Positions 1 through 8,145 of a stretch of DNA of 64,000 bases are shown one piece after another. The translations under genes were made by a program, and so were the position numbers. The stretch is taken from NCBI GenBank assembly GCA_032052615.1, contig DAMBWF010000004.1:1-64000 (forward strand), written 5' to 3'. The notes under the pieces are model-generated. The model made no database searches, was not told the DNA's origin, and worked only from the letters and a program-made list of their open reading frames with translations. Position 1 is the stretch's first letter, and each line of letters starts with the position of its first letter. The DNA comes from Pseudomonas_T sp032052615 (GTDB taxonomy: Bacteria; Pseudomonadota; Gammaproteobacteria; Pseudomonadales; Pseudomonadaceae).

Positions 1-172
1 GCCCCGGTAAGTCCATGCAGCGCTTGACGATGCGGGCCAAGCGCGGGTGCTTCAGGCTCACGTTTCTTTCTAGCTCGAGCCCGACGGTTAATTCCGGTTT
101 ACGCCGTGAAGCCAATGACCTCGGCTGGGCTATAGCGCCAAGCTGGACAACGTTTAGTGTTACTCCATGGCT
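1..172 (-). pseudogene. Partial open frame leaving the left edge, probably a gene remnant
   Basis: On the minus strand the frame is open from a TAG at 173-175 to the window edge (57 codons). It has no in-frame ATG. Its last part reads like real protein (LARIVKRCMDLPG at the edge), while the upstream half looks unlike coding sequence. The segment LARIVKRC.DLPG recalls the catalytic core of bacterial topoisomerase IB, but that is a memory-based impression from about 20 residues. The credible part begins at a 14-bp sequence (73-86) repeated at 515-528, so the 5' part may have been displaced by an insertion or rearrangement. A start with a Shine-Dalgarno-like AGGA lies on the same strand at 566. 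Confidence 0.3.
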
Positions 173-528
173 CTATCGGGCATTACAGCTAAGCCCACAA
201 AATCAGAACGAGTAGAGGCGGACTGTCACACCCACAAGAAAAGACTCTCGACCCTATAATCCCGGCGAATCTAGCCTTGGCCACAGGACGATCCCCCATA
301 GGGGGCGGATAGACGCGAAAGGGTCTCCTATACGGGAAGCACTGACTCGCTCATTCTCCTCGGCACGGCCTTGGGCGCGCTTGAATCCAAAAGCATGCGG
401 CCGTAACGGCTCTTTTACCCTCGAGCCAGGGAAAGGGCGTCCTGCTGTTCGCAAAGGAGATGAAGCCCTCCAGGCAGCCACACGCATGGCATCGCTCAAA
501 ACAGTAGGCAATTCGCTCGAGCCCGACG
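73..528. repeat. 14-bp direct repeat (73-86 and 515-528) bounding a lower-GC segment
   Basis: The sequence GCTCGAGCCCGACG occurs at 73-86 and again at 515-528, 442 bp apart. The DNA between is visibly less GC-rich than the rest of the window and has no convincing gene. Joining the two copies in silico gives a continuous minus-strand frame starting at ATG 566 and running into the fragment at 1-72. The pattern would fit a small inserted element with a target duplication, or a dispersed repeat. Terminal inverted repeats are weak at best. Confidence 0.35.
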
Positions 529-641
529 CGCCGCATCCGAGTCTCATCGCCCCGTCCAAAATCCATCACCACTTTTTCCTGAGCGACTGTCGAACCAAGA
601 GATGGCGTTTTGGCTTTCCTTTAGAATGGCCCCAAATTCCG
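173..641. other. Lower-GC non-coding stretch upstream of the PqiA operon
   Basis: No frame here has convincing coding character. Several short overlapping frames on both strands are mutually exclusive. The segment at about 350-570 resembles the dispersed intergenic repeats that are often mis-annotated as small proteins in Pseudomonas, but this is a recollection. A TAGAAT at 622-627 could be a -10 element for the downstream operon; no good -35 is visible. Confidence 0.4.
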
Positions 642-1310
642 ATGAGCCTTAACATGCCTGATTCATACGAGTCGCGTCCGTTATCGGCGTTGCCTCTGAG
701 CGAGTTGCTCGCGTGCCACGAGTGCGACCTGCTGATGCGTCGCCCCCCGCTGGGCGAAGAGCAGAAAGCCTGTTGTCCCCGCTGCGGCTATGAGCTGGTG
801 GTGCACCGTTCGCACATGGTGCGTCGCTCCCTGGCCTTGGTGTTGACCGCTTTGCTGCTCTACATCCCCGCTAATTTCCTGCCCATCATGCGCCTCACCC
901 TCCTCGGCCAGACGAGCCATGACACGGTGTGGAGCGGGGTCTTGGGCCTCTACCAATCCGGGATGAGAACGGTGGCGCTGCTGGTGCTGCTGTGCAGCAT
1001 GGTGATTCCACTGATCAAGTTGCTCTGCCAACTGGCGGTGTTGCTGTGCATCCGCCAACGCAAGGCCCTTGGCTTGGGCATCCTGCTGTATCGCGTCTAC
1101 CACCGGTTGCGTGAGTGGGGAATGCTGGAGGTGTATCTGATGGGCATCCTTGTAGCCATCGTCAAGCTGGTTGACATGGCGGAGCTTCGGGTCGGCGTGG
1201 GCCTCGCTTGTTTCGTCGGTCTGCTGCTTGCCCAGGTGTGGCTGGAGGTCACCATGTCGCCCTGTCAGGTCTGGGACGCGCTGGAGGGAGATGCCGATGC
1301 GTGCCATTGA
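642..1310 (+). CDS. pqiA: PqiA/LetA-family inner-membrane protein, first copy
   Basis: Integral inner-membrane partner of an MCE-type lipid-transport protein, probably moving lipids between inner and outer membranes. About 222 aa. A cytoplasmic zinc-ribbon with two Cys pairs (CHEC, CCPRC) near residues 24-52 is followed by four hydrophobic segments and the family motif LLYIPANFLPIM. Escherichia coli PqiA is about twice as long and contains two such modules; here each module is a separate gene. The start is ambiguous: ATG 642 or ATG 654, with no strong Shine-Dalgarno sequence at either. The 3' end overlaps the next gene by 14 bp, so the three genes form one operon. The family assignment is secure; whether this is Pqi or Let type is not. 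Confidence 0.88.
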   Translation: MSLNMPDSYESRPLSALPLSELLACHECDLLMRRPPLGEEQKACCPRCGYELVVHRSHMVRRSLALVLTALLLYIPANFLPIMRLTLLGQTSHDTVWSGVLGLYQSGMRTVALLVLLCSMVIPLIKLLCQLAVLLCIRQRKALGLGILLYRVYHRLREWGMLEVYLMGILVAIVKLVDMAELRVGVGLACFVGLLLAQVWLEVTMSPCQVWDALEGDADACH

Positions 1311-1920
1311 TGCGGGCATCTTGGTGTGCGACGAATGCCACCAATTGAATCGCGGCGATGGCGAGGCCGTGCCTTCCCACTGTTCCCGATGTGGCGCGCG
1401 TCTGCATTCCCGTCGCCCCAATAGCATTGTCCGCACTTGGGCGTTGCTGCTGACCGCCACCATTCTCTACATACCGGCCAACCTGCTGCCGATCATGACG
1501 GTGAATTACCTGGGCCAGGGCTCGCCTTCGACCATCCTCGGTGGGGTGCTCCACCTCATCCACGGGGGCATGCTGCCGATCGCCCTGGTGGTCTTCGTCG
1601 CCAGTATCCTGGTGCCCACCTTCAAATTGGTGGGCTTGTCGATCCTGCTGTATTCGGTACAGCGGCACCAACCGATGTCCGCCCGGCAGCGTATCGTCAT
1701 GTACCGCTTCATCGAGTGGATCGGCCGCTGGTCGATGCTGGATATCTTCGTCATCGCCATCTTGGTGGCGGTGGTGAGCTTCGGCAACATGGCCAGCGTG
1801 AGCGCCGATGCCGGAGCCGCGGCGTTCGCCTCGGTGGTGGTGATCACCATGATCGCCGCCGTGACGTTCGATCCGCGCCTCATTTGGGATAACACCGATA
1901 GAGAACATGAGCATGCCTGA
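1297..1920 (+). CDS. pqiA: PqiA/LetA-family inner-membrane protein, second copy
   Basis: Second half-length PqiA module, 207 aa, paralogous to its upstream neighbour: zinc-ribbon Cys pairs (CDEC, CSRC), then LYIPANLLPIM and four transmembrane segments. ATG 1297 is chosen because GGAGGGAG at 1283-1290 lies six bases before it; ATG 1291 is in frame but too close to that ribosome-binding site. It overlaps both the preceding gene and the MCE gene that follows (14 bp), a sign of translational coupling. The two single-module proteins together would reproduce the two-module architecture of E. coli PqiA/YebS and presumably pair as a heterodimer; that is inference. Confidence 0.88.
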   Translation: MRAIDAGILVCDECHQLNRGDGEAVPSHCSRCGARLHSRRPNSIVRTWALLLTATILYIPANLLPIMTVNYLGQGSPSTILGGVLHLIHGGMLPIALVVFVASILVPTFKLVGLSILLYSVQRHQPMSARQRIVMYRFIEWIGRWSMLDIFVIAILVAVVSFGNMASVSADAGAAAFASVVVITMIAAVTFDPRLIWDNTDREHEHA

Positions 1921-4210
1921 GTTGCCCACCCCCGTTACCCGCAAGACCAGCAGTTGGTCGGTGATCTGGATCCTGCCTTTGATCGCCTTGGCCATTGGCG
2001 GCTGGCTTGGCTGGAAAGCCTTGAGCGAGGCCGGCATCCTTATCGAAATCAGTTTCGAGAACGGCGAGGGTATCCAGGTCGACAAGACCCAGGTGATGTA
2101 CAAGGGCATCCAGGTGGGTAAGGTGGTCGACCTGCATGTCAGCGACGATATCCAAGGCGTGCTGGCCACTGTGGAAGTGCTCAAGGAAGCCGAGCCCTAC
2201 CTGAGCAAGCAGACCCGCTTCTGGCTGGTCCGCCCTCGGGTGTCCCTGGCTGGGGTCACTGGCCTGGAAACCCTGGTCTCGGGTAACTACATCGCCATCG
2301 ACCCGGTGAAGGGCGAGCCGGAGCGTACGTTCAAGGCCCTCACCGAGCCGCCGGGGCTGTCGGATACCCTGCCCGGGCTGCACCTGACCCTCAAGGCCGA
2401 GAAGCTCGGCTCCCTGGAGCAGGGCAGCCCGGTGTACTACCGGCAGATACAGGTGGGCCAGGTGAAGAGCTACCAACTGGCCGACGATCAACGAACCATC
2501 GAAATCAAGGTGCATATCGAGCCGCCCTATGCCCATCTGGTGCGCAAGCACACGCGTTTCTGGAATGCCAGCGGCCTGGATGTGTCCGCCGGATTGTCCG
2601 GCGTGCACATCCGGACCGAGTCGCTCCTAAGCCTGCTGGCGGGCGGCATCGCCTTCGCCACCCCTGAACACCGCCAGGACAGCCCGCCCACCGATCCCAC
2701 CATCCCGTTCCGTCTGTACGAGAGTTACGAATCCGCCGGCAGCGGCGTGAAGGTTCGGCTGCACATGGCGGATGTCAGCGGGCTGAACCCGGGCAGTACC
2801 CCGGTGATGTACAACGGCGTGCAGGTGGGCACCCTGAAGAAACTGGACATGGACAAGCGCTTCACCAGCGCCACGGCCGAGTTGTCCATGGAGCCGCGCA
2901 CCGAGGACCTTCTGGTGGAGGGCACCGAATTCTGGACGGTTAAACCTTCCATTTCCCTCACCGGCATCTCCGGCATCGAGGCCTTGGTGAAGGGCAACTA
3001 CATCGCCGTGCGTTTCGCCAAGGAGGGCGCGCCCTCCCGGGAGTTCACGGTGCGCGCCAAGGCGCCGCCACTGAATACCGACGCTCCCGGCCTGCACCTG
3101 GTGCTCACCACCGACAAGCTGGGCTCGCTGGAAGTGGGCAGCGCCGTGCTCTACAAACAGATGCGGGTCGGTAGCGTGCAGAGCTATCAACTGTCCCGCG
3201 ACCTGCAGAAAGTGGTGGTGGGCGTGCACATCGAGCCGGCCTTCGCCAACCTGGTCAACGACTCCACCCGCTTCTGGAACGCCAGCGGCGTCAGCCTCAA
3301 GGGGGGGCTGGGCGGCGTGGAGGTGAAGAGCGAATCCCTGCAGACCTTGCTGACCGGCGGGATCGCCTTCGACACCCCCGACCCCAAGGCCCCACCGGTG
3401 ACCGGCGTGCGTCGGTTCATCCTGCACAAGGACGAGGGCGAGGCCCTGGCCAAGGGCACCCTGGTGGAGATCCGGGTAGCCGATGCCGAAGGTCTGCACG
3501 AAGGCACCCCGATCCGCTTCAAGGGCCTGGAAGTGGGCACGGTGGAGCGGGTGGCGCTGAGCGACGACCTGGCCTGGGTGAGCCTGCGGGCGCGTATTTT
3601 CCAGGCGGCCGACCGCATCGCGCGCGACGGCAGCCAATTCTGGGTGGTCAAGCCGGAGCTGGGCCTGGCGCGCACGGCAAACCTGGATACCCTGGTCAGC
3701 GGCCAATACTTGGAGGTGCGCCCCGCGCTCCGTTCGGGCAAGGTCCAGACCCGCTTCGAGGCGCTGAAGATGCCGCCCGTGCAAGAGTTCCGCGACGAGG
3801 CGGGCCTGCCGCTGGTGCTGAGCGCAACGCGCAAGGGCTCGCTCAAACCGGGGGTAGCGATCACCTATCGGGAAATCCCGGTGGGCCGAGTCAGTCGGGT
3901 CGAGCTAGGGCCCACCTCCGACCGGGTGCTAGTGCACATCCTCATCGAGCCGCGCTATGCGCCCCTGGTGCGCAGCGGCACCCGGTTCTGGAACGCCAGC
4001 GGGATCGGCATCGACGTGGGCTTGTTCCGTGGCGCCAAGGTGCGCACCGATTCGATCGAGGCCCTGCTGGAAGGGGGAATCGGCTTCTCCACGCCGGACA
4101 ACCCCACCATGGGTGGGCCGGCGCGGCCGGGGCAGACCTTCGTGCTCTACGACGAGGCCGAGGAAGACTGGCTGAAATGGGCGCCGAAGATCGCCCTGGA
4201 CAAGCCCTGA
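1907..4210 (+). CDS. pqiB: Multi-MCE-domain intermembrane transport protein (PqiB/LetB type)
   Basis: 767 aa protein anchored by one N-terminal transmembrane helix (about residues 18-38), the rest periplasmic. Six MCE repeats can be counted, starting near residues 43, 158, 278, 395, 517 and 633. Each has a GSP/GTPV-type turn followed by Y(K/R)xxxVG. The family assembles hexameric rings stacked into a tube that carries lipids across the periplasm. E. coli PqiB has three MCE domains and LetB (YebT) seven, so six domains lie closer to LetB. The length suggests a long tunnel able to span most of the periplasm. It is the last gene of the PqiA operon and converges with mksB. Confidence 0.9.
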   Translation: MSMPELPTPVTRKTSSWSVIWILPLIALAIGGWLGWKALSEAGILIEISFENGEGIQVDKTQVMYKGIQVGKVVDLHVSDDIQGVLATVEVLKEAEPYLSKQTRFWLVRPRVSLAGVTGLETLVSGNYIAIDPVKGEPERTFKALTEPPGLSDTLPGLHLTLKAEKLGSLEQGSPVYYRQIQVGQVKSYQLADDQRTIEIKVHIEPPYAHLVRKHTRFWNASGLDVSAGLSGVHIRTESLLSLLAGGIAFATPEHRQDSPPTDPTIPFRLYESYESAGSGVKVRLHMADVSGLNPGSTPVMYNGVQVGTLKKLDMDKRFTSATAELSMEPRTEDLLVEGTEFWTVKPSISLTGISGIEALVKGNYIAVRFAKEGAPSREFTVRAKAPPLNTDAPGLHLVLTTDKLGSLEVGSAVLYKQMRVGSVQSYQLSRDLQKVVVGVHIEPAFANLVNDSTRFWNASGVSLKGGLGGVEVKSESLQTLLTGGIAFDTPDPKAPPVTGVRRFILHKDEGEALAKGTLVEIRVADAEGLHEGTPIRFKGLEVGTVERVALSDDLAWVSLRARIFQAADRIARDGSQFWVVKPELGLARTANLDTLVSGQYLEVRPALRSGKVQTRFEALKMPPVQEFRDEAGLPLVLSATRKGSLKPGVAITYREIPVGRVSRVELGPTSDRVLVHILIEPRYAPLVRSGTRFWNASGIGIDVGLFRGAKVRTDSIEALLEGGIGFSTPDNPTMGGPARPGQTFVLYDEAEEDWLKWAPKIALDKP

Positions 4211-4218
4211 AGCCGAGC

Positions 4219-4249
4219 GCCGGACCAGGGCGAGCGGGCCTGGTCCGGC
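4219..4249. terminator. GC-rich hairpin between convergent operons
   Basis: A perfect 11-bp inverted repeat (4219-4229 with 4239-4249, 9-base loop) sits in the 45-bp gap between the stops of the MCE gene and mksB. There is no clear T-tract, so it is termination-like rather than a classical intrinsic terminator. Confidence 0.5.
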
Positions 4250-4255
4250 GGCGCA

Positions 4256-7072
4256 TCAGGCGGGTTCGGTGGTGTCGTCCCGGGCCGTTTCCCGCGGCCT
4301 GATGTATTTCCAGTCGGCCTCGTCGATGTAGATGCCGCCGGGGCCGCTGCCGCCCTCCAGATCGATGGCGACGTGGGCCGAGACCTGCGGCTTCACCGAG
4401 GCGAGAATCGGCACGAAACCCAGTTGCAGACTGGTTTCGATGAGCGCCTGTTGGTTGCGCTCGTCGATATCCGCTGCCTCGTCCAAGTAGTAGGGCAGGC
4501 GCACCCGCCCGGCCTGCTCGCGATCCATCAGGTGCAACAGCAGGTACATGTTGGTCAGCGCCTTGATGGTCATGGTGGTGCCGTTGGACGCGGCGCCGTC
4601 GATGTCGGTGTGGATCACCGGCTGGCCGCCCACCTTGGTGATCTCGAAGGCCAGCTCGAACAGGTCCTTGAGCCCCAGTTGATTGTGGTTGGCCGCCACC
4701 AGCCGCGACAGGTAGTCCTTGGCTTCCTCGTTTCGGGCGTCCTGCTCGACGGACTGGGTCAGGTCGAACACCGACAGGGTTTCGCCCTCCTCGTACTGCC
4801 CCGCGCTGTGGATGATCTGGTCGATGTGCTTGAGCGCTTCCTTGTTCGGCGCCAGGACGATGCGGAAGCTTTCCAGGTTGGAGACCTGGCGCTTGTTGAT
4901 CTCTCGGTTGAACAGCGCCAACTGGTGCTCCAGGTTGTCGTAATCGCTGCGGATGTTGCGCAAGGTCCGGGCGATGTCGGTGACCGCCGCGCGGCGCGCC
5001 TTGGCCAGGGTCAGCGCTTCGTCCTGGCGGTGGGCGTAGGCATTGATCAGCAGATGCAAGCGCCGCTCGGGGTCTTCCTCGCTGTCGAACTTGGCCACGC
5101 CCTTGAGGCGCACCTGGGCATATAGCGCCTCGATCTGTCCGTCGACCCGCTGTAGGGCCTGCCAGGCGTCCTGGTAGTCGTTGAGCAGCGGCAGCAGGTT
5201 GTCCAAGGAGTCGTCCACCGGGTCCATGAACGGCGTGCCGAAGGGCAGGTTCGCCGGCAGCAACTGACGGCGACGCAGGGCATCTTCCAGGGTGCGCTCC
5301 TTGGCTTCCAGGTCGGCGAGCTGGCGTCCCACGAGTTGCAGCTTCGCCGACAGGTGCTGGACCCGCTCGGCGAAGGCGTCGCTGGCGCGCTTGAGCTCGT
5401 CCTGCACCGCCTCGTGGCGAGCCAGTTGCTCCAGCTTGGCCGGCTCCTCCGCCGCCAGGGTCTGGCTACGACGGAAATCCTCCAGCGCCTTCTGGGCGTC
5501 CAGTACCGCCTGGTACAGGGCGTCCGCCTGGGCCTTGCTGGCCGCGCGGTCGGCGGCCACCGCCTGCTGAGCGCGCAACTGCTTCAGCTCCCGCTCCAGG
5601 CGGTCCTTCTGGTCGCGCAACGCGGCGCGGTCGGCCAGGGCTTGCAGGGCCGGCGGCTCGATGTGGGACAGGTCGATGGAGAGCCCCGGCACCTCGAAGC
5701 GCTCGCCATTGAAGCGCGCCAGCACCGCCTCCACTGCGCTCACCCAGTCATCGCCGTCGGCGCGGATACCTTTCTCGCCCAGGGGCAGGCCGAATAGCTG
5801 GCCATTGAACAGGCGCATCAGGCGATCCACGTCCTGCTGGGAAAATTCCTCCCGTAGCCGCGAATAGCTGTTGTTGTCGGCATGCTCCAGTTGCAGCTTC
5901 ACCGACTTCAGGCGTTTCTCCAGGTCGCTCAGGCGCTCGTGCAGGTCCTCGCTGGAAAATTGCCGCGACTGGGCCAGGGCGCCGGCCAGCTCGTCGTGGG
6001 CGTCCTTGGCGGCGAGCAACTGCCGTTCCAGCACCTGCGCATCCTCAACCAGGGCGAAGCGGTTCTTCAGCACCGCCAGCTCTCCCAGCCAGCGCTGGGT
6101 ATCGCTGATCTCCCGTTCCAGGCGCATCAGCTCGGCGGTGCCGCCGCGCTGCTCGTGCTGCAGGTTGTCCTGCTCGTTGCGGTAGTGCTCGGCCTGGATC
6201 ACCAACTCCTCGCGACGCGCCCCGGCGTAGTCCTGCCAGGTACCGAGCAACTGGTCGAGCAGCGGCGAGAGGCGGTGCAGCTTGCCGCGCAGCAGCTCGC
6301 GCTGGGCCACGCCGGCGGCCAGGGCCTCCACCAGGGGGCCGGCGGCCACCAGGGCCTGGTAGTCGCTCTCCATGCGGCGCACGTCACGGAACGCCTCCTC
6401 GGTGGCGGCGATGTAGTCGACGCTGCCGGAGCGCAGGCTGTGCTCGAAGGCATCGAGGAACAACTGCTTGAGCTTGGCGGCGGTGATCTCGCGCATGTGC
6501 AGCAGGTTAATGAACAGCGCGCGGAAGGTCTTCAGGCTCTGCTCGCTGGTGGAGCGCAGCGGGATCAGGGTGAGGTCCAGGGGAACCGAGGTATGCCCGC
6601 CCACCAGCAGGCGGCGCAGTTCTTCCGGCTTCACCTCGTAGGCCTTGATGCCCTCGCGCTCCAGCACATTGAACAGCTCGCGCTGGCGCAGGCAGGCGCC
6701 GTCCCGCTGGTAGTGGTCCAGGTCCAGCTCGCCGGCATAGGCGAAGAACTGGTGGCCGAAGCCGCCGCCGGGGCCGCGACCGGCCACGCCGATCACGTGG
6801 GGGCCGTGGGGCAGCATGACTTCCACCAGGATGTAACTGGTATCCGAGGCGAAATAGAAGCGCCGGGACTGCTCCAGGCTGTATTTGCCGAAACTCATGT
6901 CCGACATGCGCGCGAGAATCGGGAACTGCAAGGCATTGATCGACGCGCTCTTGCCCAGGTTGTTGGCGCCGTACACCGACAGCGGGTGCTCGAGCGGAAA
7001 CAGCCCGAGGCTGTAGCCGGCGGTGTTGAGCAGGGCGAAACGGCGGATGCCATAACGGTGCGCGGCGCTCAT
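4256..7072 (-). CDS. mksB: MksB, SMC-like ATPase of the MksBEF condensin
   Basis: 938 aa SMC-family ATPase that works with kleisin MksF and MksE in chromosome organisation. The N-terminal nucleotide-binding site reads GANNLGKSA (about residues 34-42), the Mks-type version of Walker A. A long central region is heptad-rich and coiled-coil with many Leu/Gln/Glu/Arg. The C-terminal Walker B is YYLDEAADIDERN. Length and motifs match Pseudomonas MksB rather than MukB (about 1,480 aa). Start ATG 7072 overlaps the mksE stop by four bases. No mksG nuclease gene flanks it, so this looks like the chromosomal housekeeping form rather than the Wadjet-type plasmid-defence form. Confidence 0.93.
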   Translation of the reverse strand: MSAAHRYGIRRFALLNTAGYSLGLFPLEHPLSVYGANNLGKSASINALQFPILARMSDMSFGKYSLEQSRRFYFASDTSYILVEVMLPHGPHVIGVAGRGPGGGFGHQFFAYAGELDLDHYQRDGACLRQRELFNVLEREGIKAYEVKPEELRRLLVGGHTSVPLDLTLIPLRSTSEQSLKTFRALFINLLHMREITAAKLKQLFLDAFEHSLRSGSVDYIAATEEAFRDVRRMESDYQALVAAGPLVEALAAGVAQRELLRGKLHRLSPLLDQLLGTWQDYAGARREELVIQAEHYRNEQDNLQHEQRGGTAELMRLEREISDTQRWLGELAVLKNRFALVEDAQVLERQLLAAKDAHDELAGALAQSRQFSSEDLHERLSDLEKRLKSVKLQLEHADNNSYSRLREEFSQQDVDRLMRLFNGQLFGLPLGEKGIRADGDDWVSAVEAVLARFNGERFEVPGLSIDLSHIEPPALQALADRAALRDQKDRLERELKQLRAQQAVAADRAASKAQADALYQAVLDAQKALEDFRRSQTLAAEEPAKLEQLARHEAVQDELKRASDAFAERVQHLSAKLQLVGRQLADLEAKERTLEDALRRRQLLPANLPFGTPFMDPVDDSLDNLLPLLNDYQDAWQALQRVDGQIEALYAQVRLKGVAKFDSEEDPERRLHLLINAYAHRQDEALTLAKARRAAVTDIARTLRNIRSDYDNLEHQLALFNREINKRQVSNLESFRIVLAPNKEALKHIDQIIHSAGQYEEGETLSVFDLTQSVEQDARNEEAKDYLSRLVAANHNQLGLKDLFELAFEITKVGGQPVIHTDIDGAASNGTTMTIKALTNMYLLLHLMDREQAGRVRLPYYLDEAADIDERNQQALIETSLQLGFVPILASVKPQVSAHVAIDLEGGSGPGGIYIDEADWKYIRPRETARDDTTEPA

Positions 7073-7761
7073 CGGGCAGTCTCCTCGCGTTCGGCGGCGA
7101 TGGCGCGCGCCAGGGCGTCTTCTTCGCTTTCGGGGTCGTCGTCCGCCTCCAGGCGGATGATGTCGTCGCCATCCTCGCCGTCGTCGGCCAGCACCGGCGC
7201 GGGCAGCGGCAAGTCGCTGTGCAGGGTGGCGGCCAAGTCGCGGTCCTGCTGCACGGCGAGGCAGACGTCGAGGAAACGGTGCATCGGTGGCAGGAAGCGA
7301 TACACGCCATTGTCCTCGGCGGTGAAACCTAACTGGACGAGGCGTCGCAGGATCTTTTCCTCCAGCTCCTCTTGGCTCAGCACTTCGGCCTGGATGAACA
7401 GGTCGCGGTATTTCTCCAGCAGCGGTGGCAGCTCGTCGCGGCCGAGGCTGCCGCCGTCCAGCACGGCCAGCGGGTCGCGGCCCTGGTCCGCCAGGTGCTC
7501 GACGAGGATGAAGGTGAACAGCGCCAGGCGCTGGGCGGTCTTGTTGACCTGGGCGCCCATCTGCTCGGGCACGAAATAGTAGAAGCCCCGGGTGTCACAC
7601 ACCAGTTCGAAGCCCAGGGCCTTGAACAGCGCGCGGTAGGCGTCTTGCGCGTTGGAGAGTTGGGCGTACAGCTCCGGGTCGCGGCGGCTGACGTGATAGC
7701 CCTTGAACAACTCGCGGAAGATCGGCGCGAGCTGGGAGAGTTCGTTGAGGTCGATGTTCAT
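7069..7761 (-). CDS. mksE: MksE, accessory subunit of the MksBEF condensin
   Basis: 230 aa winged-helix accessory subunit that bridges the kleisin MksF and the MksB heads. The sequence is largely helical, with an aromatic stretch GFYYFVPEQ near residue 60 and a very acidic C-terminal tail (runs of Asp/Glu from about residue 190). It overlaps mksB by four bases and must be co-expressed with it. Unusually, 384 bp of repeat-rich DNA separates it from mksF upstream, where a tight junction would be expected. Confidence 0.88.
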   Translation of the reverse strand: MNIDLNELSQLAPIFRELFKGYHVSRRDPELYAQLSNAQDAYRALFKALGFELVCDTRGFYYFVPEQMGAQVNKTAQRLALFTFILVEHLADQGRDPLAVLDGGSLGRDELPPLLEKYRDLFIQAEVLSQEELEEKILRRLVQLGFTAEDNGVYRFLPPMHRFLDVCLAVQQDRDLAATLHSDLPLPAPVLADDGEDGDDIIRLEADDDPESEEDALARAIAAEREETAR

Positions 7762-7779
7762 GCGGTCACTCGCGTGGCA

Positions 7780-8135
7780 GGCGGACGGGAAAAAGCACCA
7801 TCGACCCTGGGATTCTGTCCAGGGGCGGTGCTTCTTCCGTCCACCGAGGGGATGTGGGGGGATGAAGAGGCGTCATCCACTCCATGGTTCTGGTCAGGGT
7901 GGGTGGACGGTGCTTTTCCCGTCCGCCCATGGGGGGGTGGGTGGATGAGGAAAGCGTCATCCACCCCCCGGTTTTGGTCAGCGGGGTGGGTGGTGTTTTG
8001 TCCGGCCGTCGATGGGGCGTGGGGATGGGTGAGGAAGGCTCCATCCCCCCTACGGTTGACCGGGTAGGGTGGACGGCGCTTTTTCCGTCCACCATGGAGG
8101 CGGGGAATAAGCGGCGCGCCATCCACCTCGCGTGC
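7780..8135. repeat. Array of about four imperfect 79-84 bp palindromic repeats inside the mks operon
   Basis: Four degenerate tandem units fill the gap between mksF and mksE. Each unit carries a hairpin of the type GGGTGGATGA...TCATCCACCC; the hairpin centres lie near 7867, 7951, 8033 and about 8112. Alternating with these is a second palindrome, GGTGGACGG...CCGTCCACC (7901-7927 and 8067-8093), with partial copies near 7822-7845 and inverted near 7780-7800. The same half-site, GCG(T/C)CATCCACC, recurs at 84, 83 and 79 bp. The arrangement resembles Pseudomonas REP-like intergenic repeats. Frames through it are not credible genes. Confidence 0.75.
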
Positions 8136-8145
8136 TGCGCAGGGC

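Noticed and set aside
1..172. Assigning the edge fragment firmly to topoisomerase IB
   Set aside because: Only about 20 residues resemble the family, and the frame upstream of them is not topoisomerase-like. Kept as an unassigned remnant.
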